Shown piece by piece: positions 1 through 7,663 of a DNA stretch of 23,771 nucleotides. The position numbers and the translations under genes are program-made. The stretch lies in assembly GCA_949288685.1 (NCBI GenBank), contig CASELB010000072.1, forward strand, positions 1 through 23,771, read 5' to 3'. The notes under the pieces are model-generated. The model worked only from the letters and a program-made list of their open reading frames with translations, was not told where the DNA came from and made no database searches. The first letter of the stretch is position 1, and each line of letters starts with the position of its first letter. This DNA comes from an uncultured bacterium. GTDB taxonomy: Bacteria; Cyanobacteriota; Vampirovibrionia; Gastranaerophilales; Gastranaerophilaceae.

Positions 1-72
1 GGCGACATGGCCAAGTGGTAAGGCAGGAGCCTGCAAAGCTCTTATCCCCCAGTTCGAATCTGGGTGTCGCCT
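1..72 (+). tRNA. trnC: tRNA-Cys (anticodon GCA)
   Basis: The full cloverleaf can be drawn. The acceptor arm 1-7 pairs with 65-71 and the D stem 10-12 pairs with 22-24. The anticodon stem 26-30 pairs with 38-42 around a loop with GCA at 33-35. The T arm carries TTCGAAT between 5-bp stems. The anticodon GCA reads cysteine codons UGC and UGU. The discriminator base at 72 is U, as expected for tRNA-Cys. The 3' CCA is not encoded; a run of T follows directly (72-78) and may end transcription. There is no other tRNA alongside. Confidence 0.96.
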
Positions 73-90
73 TTTTTTAATTCACTGTAT

Positions 91-156
91 CCAGGGGTGA
101 GAAAGGACAGGGGGGGGAAGAAGGGTCAGGGGTGAGGAAAGGTCAGGGGTGAGGAA
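91..156 (+). repeat. G-rich short tandem repeat
   Basis: A 16-bp unit, GGTCAGGGGTGAGGAA, occurs perfectly at 124-139 and 141-156, with a degenerate upstream copy at 91-106. Between them lies a run of eight G (110-117). All G tracts are on the plus strand: 94-97, 110-117, 123-125, 129-132 and 146-149. This spacing could form a G-quadruplex. The tract sits between tRNA-Cys and the flagellin gene; whether it is transcribed is unknown. Confidence 0.75.
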
Positions 157-286
157 GAAAAGATGAGGGACAAACCTAAAAAACCTTCTTCCCAATAGTT
201 TCAAGCCCTATTGTAAACTTTTGTAAAGATATAGAAAGGTTTTTGTTATTAAATATCAAAAATCAGGAATATATACCATGTAGGAT

Positions 287-304
287 TTGCGCAAGGCTGC
301 GCAA
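287..304 (+). promoter_or_regulatory. Perfect hairpin in the flagellin leader
   Basis: TTGCGCA (287-293) and TGCGCAA (298-304) form a perfect 7-bp stem around the tetraloop AGGC. The hairpin ends 8 nt before the GGAG ribosome binding site at 313-316. It is not followed by T residues, so it does not look like a terminator. An mRNA-stabilising or translation-control element in the 5' leader is a reasonable inference. Confidence 0.55.
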
Positions 305-325
305 GACAATATGGAGATTCCAACT

Positions 326-1171
326 ATGTCATTATCTATCGTTACAAACGTACAATCCCTGAAAGTTCAACAAAACCTTACGTCAGCTACTGACAAATTG
401 AACACTGCAATTGAAAGAATGACGACAGGTTACAAAATCAACAGCGCAAAGGACGATGCTGCGGGTTACGGTATTGCCGCTCAAATGAGTGCAAAACTTA
501 GTTCATACGACGTTGCATCTAACAATGCCCAAATTGGTTTGGATATGTTGACTACAACAGAAGAAAACTACAGCTTGATTAACGAGCACCTTCAACGTAT
601 TAGGGATTTGACGGAACAAGCTGCCAACGGTACGTATTCAGATGATTCAAGAGCTGCAATTCAAGCAGAAATCACATCACGTCTTGATGAAATTGACCGT
701 ATCGCTGCAAGTGCTGAATATAACGGTATGTTATTGATGGATGGTTCTACTGGCGAAGTAAACATTCAGGTTGGTATTGACGGTTCTGCAAACAGCCGCG
801 TAGCATTGAGTGCTGATTTATTTGAAGATGCGTCCGCTCAATCATTAATCGGAGTAGCAAATGCAACATTTGCTCAAGATTGTTCAGCAGCAGACACAGC
901 AGCTGCCCAGTTAACCAAACTGGACAACGCTATCGACGATATCAGTACACGTGTTACCAGTCTTGGTGCATCTCAAAACCGTTTGGAATCTGCTATAGAT
1001 TCTATCATGGTTACAACCGAAAACCTGACTTCCTCATTGTCTACAGTTAAAGACGCGGATATCGCAGAAGAATCCACAAGATATCTGCAAGCACAAATCC
1101 TGCAGTCTGCGGCTACTACGCTGTTATCTACAGCTAACCAAACACCTTCAATTGCTCTGCAATTGATTTAG
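326..1171 (+). CDS. fliC: Flagellin
   Basis: This is the structural subunit of the flagellar filament, exported through the flagellar type III apparatus. The protein is 281 aa. It has the conserved N-terminal D0/D1 helices (roughly residues 1-140) and C-terminal D1/D0 helices (about 190-281), with almost no variable D2/D3 region, so the filament surface should be thin. The segment LQRIRDLTEQ (89-98) and IQAEI (112-116) match the D1 region that packs in the filament and binds TLR5. I place the start at ATG 326, because GGAG at 313-316 lies 9 nt upstream. The longer TTG-initiated frame from 287 would translate the leader hairpin. The gene is alone, with no other flagellar genes nearby, and a terminator follows. 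No confident sigma-28 promoter was found. Confidence 0.95.
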   Translation: MSLSIVTNVQSLKVQQNLTSATDKLNTAIERMTTGYKINSAKDDAAGYGIAAQMSAKLSSYDVASNNAQIGLDMLTTTEENYSLINEHLQRIRDLTEQAANGTYSDDSRAAIQAEITSRLDEIDRIAASAEYNGMLLMDGSTGEVNIQVGIDGSANSRVALSADLFEDASAQSLIGVANATFAQDCSAADTAAAQLTKLDNAIDDISTRVTSLGASQNRLESAIDSIMVTTENLTSSLSTVKDADIAEESTRYLQAQILQSAATTLLSTANQTPSIALQLI

Positions 1172-1192
1172 CCGCTTCTCTAACAGTTTCTT

Positions 1193-1241
1193 AATCCGAT
1201 CGGAATTTATGGTTTAATACAGTTTATTCCGGTCGGATTTT
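1193..1241 (+). terminator. Flagellin terminator
   Basis: AATCCGATCGGAAT (1193-1206) pairs with ATTCCGGTCGGATT (1226-1239) over 14 bp with one G-T wobble. A 19-nt loop separates the arms and T residues follow at 1238-1241. It lies 21 nt after the flagellin stop. The right arm overlaps the 3' end of the convergent solute-binding-protein gene. The minus-strand side lacks a T tract, so I assign it to flagellin. Confidence 0.75.
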
Positions 1242-2367
1242 CCCGTTTTATGGTTTTCAACTCTCTGTTTATTTTATCCTTCACATAGTTGTAATTCGCC
1301 GGATATTTTAAACTGATTGAATTTTGAGCAATATCCAGAAAATAACTCCCGTGTTCAGGCTTGCCTTTCAAAAAAGTATCTGAATATGCCACACTTTTTC
1401 TTGCCGGAAGTATTAACCCGGTTTCACTTATCTTCTGTATTACTTCCTTTGAGGTAAGATATTCCGCAAATTGCAAAGCCGCAAGAGGATACTTTGTATT
1501 CAAAGATATGCCAACCCCGGTTGCATCACATGGCACCTTACTGCCCGCTTTACCGCCCGGAAACGGAAGAATATCCCATTCAAAATCAGCCGCCTCTCTG
1601 ATTTTTGGAGTCATCCACCTTCCGGATAAGTAAAAAGCAGACTTTCCATTCAAGAAAAATTCAGCACCCGTTGACTGCCCTATTTCATAATCCATTGGTG
1701 AGTAGTGATATTGTTTGCTCAGAGCCTTAAAAAAGGTTACACTTCTATAGTAACCAAGGTTGTCTTCCGTTATGCTCTCTGCATTTTCTCCGAAACTTAA
1801 TATAAACGGATATACATAAAATAAATCATTTTCCAACAAAATAGAAAAAATACCTTTTTCTTTAAGTATTTTTGAAACCTCTAAGAAATCAACAAACGTC
1901 CAGCCCGGCTTGGGAACAGAAATACCGTTTTGTTCTAAGAGTGTTCTGTTATAATAGATAACCAGATTTGAAATATCACGAGGAACTGCTTTTAATTCAC
2001 CCTGAACGGAAAGCGCATTTAGAGCAACTTCAAAAAAATCATCCTTATACTTTGATTTATCCAATGTCTTTAAATATTTGCCATAATTCTCTATATTTTG
2101 ATTATTTATAAGTATTACATCCGGCTCTGTTTTAGATGCAAACTGCAAGTGGAGTTTTTTAAAATAGTTTTGCGGGGTATGAATTAAAACAATTTTCACA
2201 CCGGGATTCTCTTTTTCATACCGTGCTATCATTTGTTTAACTATTTTAATTTCAGACACAGAACCCCAGGCAGAAAACTTAAGTAAAACCTTGCCGGAGG
2301 AACTGTCAGGAAGGCAACCGCAAAGCAGCACTGACAGAAATCCGACAGCCAAAAGTCTTTTTATCAT
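1207..2367 (-). CDS. ABC-type extracellular solute-binding lipoprotein (family 1, sugar-type)
   Basis: This 386-aa protein is a predicted periplasmic or surface lipoprotein. A short hydrophobic signal ends in LLCG-C, giving lipidation at Cys18. The mature part has the layout of family 1 solute-binding proteins: an N-terminal FSAWGS strand-loop, then PDVILINNQ, a VPRDISNLVIYYN hinge-region segment and a WTFVDFLE segment. A FLNGKSAFYLSGRWM segment and a C-terminal lobe with SKEVIQ follow. Proteins of this type bind oligosaccharides or glycerol phosphates for MalFGK/UgpAEC-like importers; the ligand here cannot be read from sequence. No permease or ATPase gene is adjacent, so it is an orphan binding protein. 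Its ATG overlaps the stop of the upstream gene by 4 bp, indicating translational coupling. Confidence 0.88.
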   Translation of the reverse strand: MIKRLLAVGFLSVLLCGCLPDSSSGKVLLKFSAWGSVSEIKIVKQMIARYEKENPGVKIVLIHTPQNYFKKLHLQFASKTEPDVILINNQNIENYGKYLKTLDKSKYKDDFFEVALNALSVQGELKAVPRDISNLVIYYNRTLLEQNGISVPKPGWTFVDFLEVSKILKEKGIFSILLENDLFYVYPFILSFGENAESITEDNLGYYRSVTFFKALSKQYHYSPMDYEIGQSTGAEFFLNGKSAFYLSGRWMTPKIREAADFEWDILPFPGGKAGSKVPCDATGVGISLNTKYPLAALQFAEYLTSKEVIQKISETGLILPARKSVAYSDTFLKGKPEHGSYFLDIAQNSISLKYPANYNYVKDKINRELKTIKRENPTGINCIKP

Positions 2368-4775
2368 AAGATGAGAACCAGTTTTATATCATTGTCCGAT
2401 ACATCTACCACAAACTTTTCCTTATCTGCACGAACAATATATCTGGTATCACCGCTTTCTGTTTCTTCCGCTTTTCTTGCACTTAATTTTGAAGGTATTT
2501 TATCGTCCTCAAAATCATGCAAGTGCTTTATTACACCATTTTTCATACCTACTAGAGAAATTTTATCATTGTAAGTTGTGATATAAAGTTCCGTTGAAAA
2601 ATCTATCTGGCATGATGCATAAATTTTTGCATCATTTGGAATATTCATATTATCCGCGGATACATCGTCTTTAATATTGTCTGACTCTTCATCTTTCGTT
2701 TCCGGCTGTTCGGAGCTTTCGTTCTCACTATTCGCCGCATCTTTTGCTTCCGATTTAAACTCCAGACCCAACGCCTTAAACTGTGACTCTATATCATCCA
2801 TTGATGTAAAAATTGTAGTTGAAAAATGTTCATCAGACTTTTCAGCTTTAATTTCAGGTTTAATCAACTTAAATTCAGACAGAACACCCTCATCGCTGTT
2901 CTGTTGGGCTTCTGCAGCTTTTTGCTGATTTATAATCTCCATTTCACGGGCTATAGCGTTATCAATATCTTCGTCCGACGGAGCTTCTTCTTCATGTACT
3001 TCCGGATAATCAGGTTTTGCAAAAGAAAACTCTTTAAAGATTTCATCATTTGAAAAATCTACATTTGCAAGGTCAGGATAAACATTATTATCTAACACAA
3101 CAAGCTCATCCGGATTTTGAACGTCCTGTGTTTTAATCAAAGTAAATGCAAAATCCTGCTCATTCTCATAATATTGAATATTAGCTTCATCCTCTTTTTC
3201 TTTCCTTAATTGTGCCTCAAGGATTGCATCCTCGGACATTTCATAGGATGTTATCGGTGAAAATATTACGTTAAGATCAATATCATTGAATTGAATATTT
3301 GGATTATTAACAATACTGTTAATAACATCCTCACTCAACATAGGATACTTTTTATCAAACTCCTCAACCGTCAGATGGGAAATTGGCACTGTAACATCCG
3401 ATTTATCTTTAGTTTGTTCCAGAATTTCCGGAGTGAAGTCAACCTGCAATTTTGCACGAATAGCATCAATATCCGAGTCTGTAAATGACATATTTTGAGT
3501 TGTTATTACATCATCAATCAAATTATCAACAGGATTTGCAACCGGCTCTTCTTCATTTTTTTCGCCATCACCGGAAACCGTTTCAGAAGGAACTTCCGGC
3601 TCTTCCTGTTCATTAGACTCTTCTTCCTGAGCACTGGCTGCACTATTTTCATCCTCATCATCTTCATCAACAAAAGATGCAAGAAAGTCATCTATGTCTT
3701 CATCTTCTTCCTGAGGAGCTTCTTCAACCGCTTGCGGTGCATCTTGAACAGGGGCTGGAGCCTGCGGAGTTTCAGGAGGCGCCGCAATAGGACCTGAATA
3801 AATTTCATCCAAATCTATTACAGTCTTCTCGGGTTCGTCCGGCTCATCATTACCAGGCGGAGTAGTTGCAGGCGCCGCTTCCTGAACTTTAGCCGTATTA
3901 TAACTGTAGTCTAAATCAATTAATCCTTGCGGAGTCTGTTGTTTTGGTTTCTTTTTTTCAGTTTTTTCAGGTTTGTCTTTTTTATTTTTATCCTGTTTTT
4001 TTTCTTTCTTATCATCCAAGGTAATATTCATGTCACCGCAAAGAGCATTCATTCTGTCCTTGCCGTTTATATAGAGAAGAACTACAACCAGCAGAACTGC
4101 TGCTGAGCCGATAAGGATATATAATATTTCACTCGTATGGTGTTGAGGGGTAACAGGGAGAGGCTTGGATGAAACACTTTCAGGCTCCGGTGCGGGAGTT
4201 GCCTGAGGCAATTGTTCTGGTTGAGGTTCAACCACAGGCTCTTCTATATCACCTTCTGATTCTTCTGAATATTCTTCTTCAATATATTCCTCTTCTTCGG
4301 AAACATTTGTTTCATGCACAGGCTCTTCATAGATTGGCTGTTCAACTCTCGGACGCACATTTCTCTCTTCATCGGCATCCTGAAATCCGGTATCTTCATA
4401 CACCTTGCTGGAAGCGTTAACAGAAACTCCCGGCTTAGCCTTTATAGCAATTTTAGTATAACTTCCGCCGCCGGTAGATGATGAAAGGGTCGTAACTCTG
4501 ACCAAATCCACATTACTTACATTGGGAGTATAGCTGCTCTTCTTACCTTTACCAATGTTTGGCATTATAATATTATAGTAACCGCCGGCTTTTACAGCTT
4601 TTAATGGTTCACTGTACCCTTTTTCAGTCAAAACAACTGCTGTAACCTGATTTCCGCTTTCCGTAAATTGAATATCAACAATATTATTATCAAATGCCGC
4701 AGCGCGCACCGTTGATATACTCAGTATAGCTGCAACAGATAATATACAAACTCTCTTCTTTATACCACTATTCAT
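2364..4775 (-). CDS. Large acidic single-span membrane protein, AMIN-like N-terminus
   Basis: I do not recognise the family. The 803-aa product begins with a signal sequence ending near VRAAA. A beta-rich region of about 100 residues follows; it vaguely resembles an AMIN domain (peptidoglycan/secretin-associated), which is a guess. Next come a Glu/Pro-rich linker (about 135-205), one strong transmembrane segment (about 217-236), a Lys-rich patch and a roughly 560-residue acidic, low-complexity cytoplasmic tail. The tail carries repeated DD/EE clusters and a folded-looking last 70 residues. Implied topology: small outer domain, long inner tail. I choose ATG 4775 over TTG 4793; neither has a ribosome binding site, and a TACAAT hexamer lies 6 nt before the ATG. 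It overlaps the downstream solute-binding-protein gene by 4 bp. A scaffold or envelope-cytoplasm linking role is inference only. Confidence 0.75.
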   Translation of the reverse strand: MNSGIKKRVCILSVAAILSISTVRAAAFDNNIVDIQFTESGNQVTAVVLTEKGYSEPLKAVKAGGYYNIIMPNIGKGKKSSYTPNVSNVDLVRVTTLSSSTGGGSYTKIAIKAKPGVSVNASSKVYEDTGFQDADEERNVRPRVEQPIYEEPVHETNVSEEEEYIEEEYSEESEGDIEEPVVEPQPEQLPQATPAPEPESVSSKPLPVTPQHHTSEILYILIGSAAVLLVVVLLYINGKDRMNALCGDMNITLDDKKEKKQDKNKKDKPEKTEKKKPKQQTPQGLIDLDYSYNTAKVQEAAPATTPPGNDEPDEPEKTVIDLDEIYSGPIAAPPETPQAPAPVQDAPQAVEEAPQEEDEDIDDFLASFVDEDDEDENSAASAQEEESNEQEEPEVPSETVSGDGEKNEEEPVANPVDNLIDDVITTQNMSFTDSDIDAIRAKLQVDFTPEILEQTKDKSDVTVPISHLTVEEFDKKYPMLSEDVINSIVNNPNIQFNDIDLNVIFSPITSYEMSEDAILEAQLRKEKEDEANIQYYENEQDFAFTLIKTQDVQNPDELVVLDNNVYPDLANVDFSNDEIFKEFSFAKPDYPEVHEEEAPSDEDIDNAIAREMEIINQQKAAEAQQNSDEGVLSEFKLIKPEIKAEKSDEHFSTTIFTSMDDIESQFKALGLEFKSEAKDAANSENESSEQPETKDEESDNIKDDVSADNMNIPNDAKIYASCQIDFSTELYITTYNDKISLVGMKNGVIKHLHDFEDDKIPSKLSARKAEETESGDTRYIVRADKEKFVVDVSDNDIKLVLIL

Positions 4776-4781
4776 ATTTTT

Positions 4782-4787
4782 ATTGTA
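4782..4787 (-). promoter_or_regulatory. -10 hexamer 6 nt before ATG 4775 (candidate leaderless start)
   Basis: On the minus strand TGG-TACAAT reads as an extended -10 element. It is separated by six bases (AAAAAT) from the ATG at 4775. No convincing -35 sequence is found 16-18 nt upstream. The gene has no Shine-Dalgarno sequence, so transcription may start at the ATG itself. Confidence 0.4.
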
Positions 4788-4831
4788 CCACAACCATCTT
4801 ATATTGTGTATATTTGTAAAGAAAAATTTGC

Positions 4832-4860
4832 TTGATGAAATTCAAAAAAATATATATACT
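4832..4860 (+). promoter_or_regulatory. Sigma-70-type promoter for the small acidic protein gene
   Basis: TTGATG (4832-4837) and TATACT (4855-4860) are separated by exactly 17 bp. The start of transcription should be near 4867, giving a leader of about 27 nt that holds the GGAGG site at 4883-4887. It is one of the best promoter matches in the window. Confidence 0.7.
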
Positions 4861-4893
4861 TTAAATAAATAGTTACAAAAATGGAGGATTTTC

Positions 4894-5163
4894 ATGTCGT
4901 CAGTCAACAGTAATCAATTTGCACAAATGTTTAAAGAAGTATTTGGTGCGGCAAAAATTACAAAAACAGAGGCAAACGCAAAAGGTCTTGATGTTTCTAA
5001 TGTAGATTCAACGACCATCAATGCTCAAGTCGCTTTTGAAGACAACGATTTGCAGGAATATGTAATTGCACAGTACAATGCAGACTTAGAATCATTAGAC
5101 GAAATTCCCGAGGAAGATGAAGATATCGCCCCGGCAGATGGCAGTTCAAAAGCTGATGCATAA
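4894..5163 (+). CDS. Small acidic protein of unknown function
   Basis: The product is 89 aa and matches no family I recognise. There is no signal peptide or transmembrane segment. Residues 1-45 look helical (SNQFAQMFKEVFGAAKIT), and the C-terminal half is strongly acidic, with a DEIPEEDEDIAP cluster and a disordered tail ending SSKADA. A strong ribosome binding site, GGAGG, lies 6 nt before the ATG. A near-consensus promoter precedes the gene and a hairpin terminator follows it. It therefore looks like a real, well-expressed single-gene unit and not a spurious frame. It lies between two divergently or convergently placed envelope operons. A small cytosolic binding or regulatory protein is possible, but nothing in the sequence identifies a partner. 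Confidence 0.8.
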   Translation: MSSVNSNQFAQMFKEVFGAAKITKTEANAKGLDVSNVDSTTINAQVAFEDNDLQEYVIAQYNADLESLDEIPEEDEDIAPADGSSKADA

Positions 5164-5186
5164 GCTGCTTTAAAAAGTTTAAACGC

Positions 5187-5213
5187 CCGTACAAATTCTG
5201 TACGGAATATTTT
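5187..5213 (+). terminator. Terminator between the small acidic gene and the convergent lipoprotein gene
   Basis: CCGTACA (5187-5193) pairs perfectly with TGTACGG (5199-5205) around a 5-nt loop and is followed by AATATTTT. The hairpin begins 23 nt after the plus-strand stop. On the minus strand it lies 14 nt after the lipoprotein gene's stop at 5219 and is followed by T-rich sequence, so it may act in both directions. Confidence 0.75.
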
Positions 5214-5218
5214 GCTGC

Positions 5219-5620
5219 TTATTTTACTACAAATTCTCCGTTTGCAAGAGGTAAATTCAGGTTTTGAGGATTATAAACCTGCAATATATAATGTCCGGGT
5301 AGATGTAAGACAAAATAGTCTGTCTGATAATATACTTCATCCTTCATCAATCGATATTCTTTCACTCTTACCATTTCATAACCGCCGCGTGAAATAGTAT
5401 CATCTTTTTTAAAAACCTGCACTCTTATATAGTCATTCTCTAACGGCTTTTTAGAAAAAAATAAATAATAAATTTTTTCTCCGGCTCGGAACTCTGATAC
5501 CGGATACATAACAGTTTCTTTAGTAACCGGACGGTTATTAAATGCCACAAAAGCCTGCTGCTTAACGCATGCCGAACAAAAAACCGACGAAAATAATACT
5601 ATTAACAAAAAATGTCTCAT
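5219..5620 (-). CDS. Small lipoprotein of unknown function
   Basis: The product is 133 aa. A hydrophobic signal (FLLIVLFSSVF) ends in CSA-C, a usable if not ideal lipobox, with the lipidated cysteine at residue 18. The mature part is about 115 residues, predominantly beta, with an RVQVFKKDD stretch and a C-terminal YILQVYNPQNLNLP segment. This could be an immunoglobulin-like or beta-sandwich fold; I recognise no family. Its ATG shares one base with the stop codon of the upstream TPR gene (TAATG), so the two are translationally coupled. It is the last gene of the AsmA-TPR-lipoprotein operon, which suggests an envelope job with the secreted TPR protein. Confidence 0.75.
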   Translation of the reverse strand: MRHFLLIVLFSSVFCSACVKQQAFVAFNNRPVTKETVMYPVSEFRAGEKIYYLFFSKKPLENDYIRVQVFKKDDTISRGGYEMVRVKEYRLMKDEVYYQTDYFVLHLPGHYILQVYNPQNLNLPLANGEFVVK

Positions 5621-7653
5621 TAACCTTCCAGCTTCTTTATTTTAGCGTCAATAGTTTCTAACATGCGCTCATCATCCTCAAAACCTTTATAGAGTGTATA
5701 ATTTTCTATAGCGTTAAATTTATCGCCCAGATTTTCATAAGCCTGCCCCAGCGCGTAATATGAATACGGATAATCCGGGGTAAGTTTTATTACTGTATCA
5801 AAACACTTAATACTGTCTTTATGCCTGTTTAACTTAGAGTACACAAGCCCCAAATTAAACCAGCCATTTGCATATCCCGGGTTTGCCTCCACCGCATGCT
5901 CGTAGAAAAGCGCCGCTTTTTCTTCATCGCCTAATAAATTATATATATTCCCTATTTTTAATAACGTTAAACTGTCAGACGGTTTCATTATTGATGCCTT
6001 TGTATAATAGTCAACTGCCTCGTTATACTTGCCTGACTGGTAATAATCATTACCTCTTTTTATCAAGTCTTCATAAGTTAAAATACCAGAATTATTTGAG
6101 GAATTGGTCGGTTTATCCTCTTTTACCTGGTTAACATCCGCTTTCTTCTCCGTCACTGGCACTGTCTCAAGCTCCGTTTTCGGATGTTCTGCTTCAAATT
6201 CCTTGTATACGTTATAATATTCAGTATTATCAGGTTCTTTTTCAAGTGCTAATTTATAATTATCCTCAGCAAGCTCGGTTAAGCCCATGGCTTTAGAAGC
6301 CTCCGCAATTCCAAAATATGCTGATGCCTCATCAGGACTATCTCTTAGCGCATCCTTAAAATACAATGTTGCCTGTGCATAATCCATTTTATCCAGAAGA
6401 TAATATCCGTATGCAATCTGCGCTGATACAAGATTTTTTGCAATTCTGTCATTCTCTTTTACCAGCAGCAAGTCTTTATAAAGATCAATTGCTGCCGGAT
6501 AATTTTTCTGGGCATGAAGAACCAGTGCTTTATTTGCTTTAACATCAAAATCATCAGGCGTTGTTTGAAGGACTAATTCATAATACTTTAAAGCATTAGA
6601 GTAATCTTTATTTTCATGATAATACCTTGCAAGCAGTTTTTGGGTTTCAATATTAGCAGGGTCTTTCAAGTAAGATTTTTCAAGATTTAAAAGTGCAAGC
6701 GCATCTTTCCCCATATCCTTATACACGACTCCAAGGTTTTTATACGCAGCAGCATCTTCCGGAAAAGCCTCAATATACTCTTTGTAACTTGTTACCGCCT
6801 CTTCATACATTCCCATATTACCCAGCAAATTTGCATAATCAAATTTTAATCCGGTAAGTTTCGGGTTAAGCTCAAATGTTTTATTAAAAGCATTAAGTGC
6901 GGACTCTTTTTCATCCAAATTTTGGTAAGAAAGCGCCAAATCCGCCCACGCCACGGTATTAGTATCATCTGTTTCAACAGCTTTTTTCAACATTTGAACA
7001 GCCGATTCGTATTTTTTGGTATTATACAGTGCAACACCATACCTGAAATAATCTTTAAAATTTGAAGTATAATTTTTATAAAGTTTGTTATAAATATCAC
7101 AGGCATTCTCATATTCTTTTATTGCAAGATAAGAGTTAGCCAGATTTTCATTTGCTTCAATATGTTCAGGATAAGCCGCCAAAAAAGTATTGTAATAATC
7201 TATTGCAGCTTTATAGTCTTTTGATATGTATTTTACATTTGCAAGGTTAAGATAATTATACTTGTAACTTGGGAAAATCTCAGTTCCTTTCAGGTAGGAC
7301 TCAAAAGCTGCCTCGTAATTTTGCATACTTTGCTGAAGACTGCCGATACTTATATATATAAACGCATCATTTGGCTGGAGCTTTAGGGCTTTTGTGTACG
7401 CATTAAGCGCAGCATTATAATCTCCGGTCTCCGCATACAACCCCGCGACTTTTGTATAAAGCATCGCATCATCACCGTTGATTTCAAGAGCCTTATTAAT
7501 AATATTTATTGCCTGAGTATAATTGTGCTTGTACTCATAGCCGCACGCTTCCTGATACAGTTCATGCGCTTCCCTGCTCATTTTTGCATTAACTGCCGGA
7601 GAAGTAGTTACAAACATTAATAATAATGCTATTGCATAGTTTATATATTTCAT
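5620..7653 (-). CDS. Exported TPR-repeat protein
   Basis: The 677-aa protein has a cleavable-looking signal peptide (about residues 1-23, ending AVNA). From residue 28 to about 490 it is built of consecutive 34-residue tetratricopeptide repeats with the usual W/Y, G-Y, A and P positions, about 13 in all. A Lys/Glu-rich linker of about 35 residues follows (490-525), then about four more repeats to the end. TPR superhelices serve as protein-binding scaffolds; here the signal peptide places it outside the cytoplasm. The start ATG has an AGAGGG ribosome binding site 5 nt upstream. The gene starts 10 nt after the AsmA-like gene stops and shares a base with the following lipoprotein gene. The binding partner is unknown; its operon neighbours are the obvious candidates. 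Confidence 0.9.
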   Translation of the reverse strand: MKYINYAIALLLMFVTTSPAVNAKMSREAHELYQEACGYEYKHNYTQAINIINKALEINGDDAMLYTKVAGLYAETGDYNAALNAYTKALKLQPNDAFIYISIGSLQQSMQNYEAAFESYLKGTEIFPSYKYNYLNLANVKYISKDYKAAIDYYNTFLAAYPEHIEANENLANSYLAIKEYENACDIYNKLYKNYTSNFKDYFRYGVALYNTKKYESAVQMLKKAVETDDTNTVAWADLALSYQNLDEKESALNAFNKTFELNPKLTGLKFDYANLLGNMGMYEEAVTSYKEYIEAFPEDAAAYKNLGVVYKDMGKDALALLNLEKSYLKDPANIETQKLLARYYHENKDYSNALKYYELVLQTTPDDFDVKANKALVLHAQKNYPAAIDLYKDLLLVKENDRIAKNLVSAQIAYGYYLLDKMDYAQATLYFKDALRDSPDEASAYFGIAEASKAMGLTELAEDNYKLALEKEPDNTEYYNVYKEFEAEHPKTELETVPVTEKKADVNQVKEDKPTNSSNNSGILTYEDLIKRGNDYYQSGKYNEAVDYYTKASIMKPSDSLTLLKIGNIYNLLGDEEKAALFYEHAVEANPGYANGWFNLGLVYSKLNRHKDSIKCFDTVIKLTPDYPYSYYALGQAYENLGDKFNAIENYTLYKGFEDDERMLETIDAKIKKLEG

Positions 7654-7663
7654 GTTTTCCCTC

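Noticed and set aside
287..325. Longer flagellin start at TTG 287
   Set aside because: It would translate a perfect leader hairpin and lacks a ribosome binding site. ATG 326 has GGAG at ideal spacing and yields the standard flagellin N-terminus.
3495..3797. 100-aa plus-strand frame inside the acidic membrane protein gene
   Set aside because: The Phe/Arg-rich content is what the complement of an Asp/Glu-rich low-complexity region produces.
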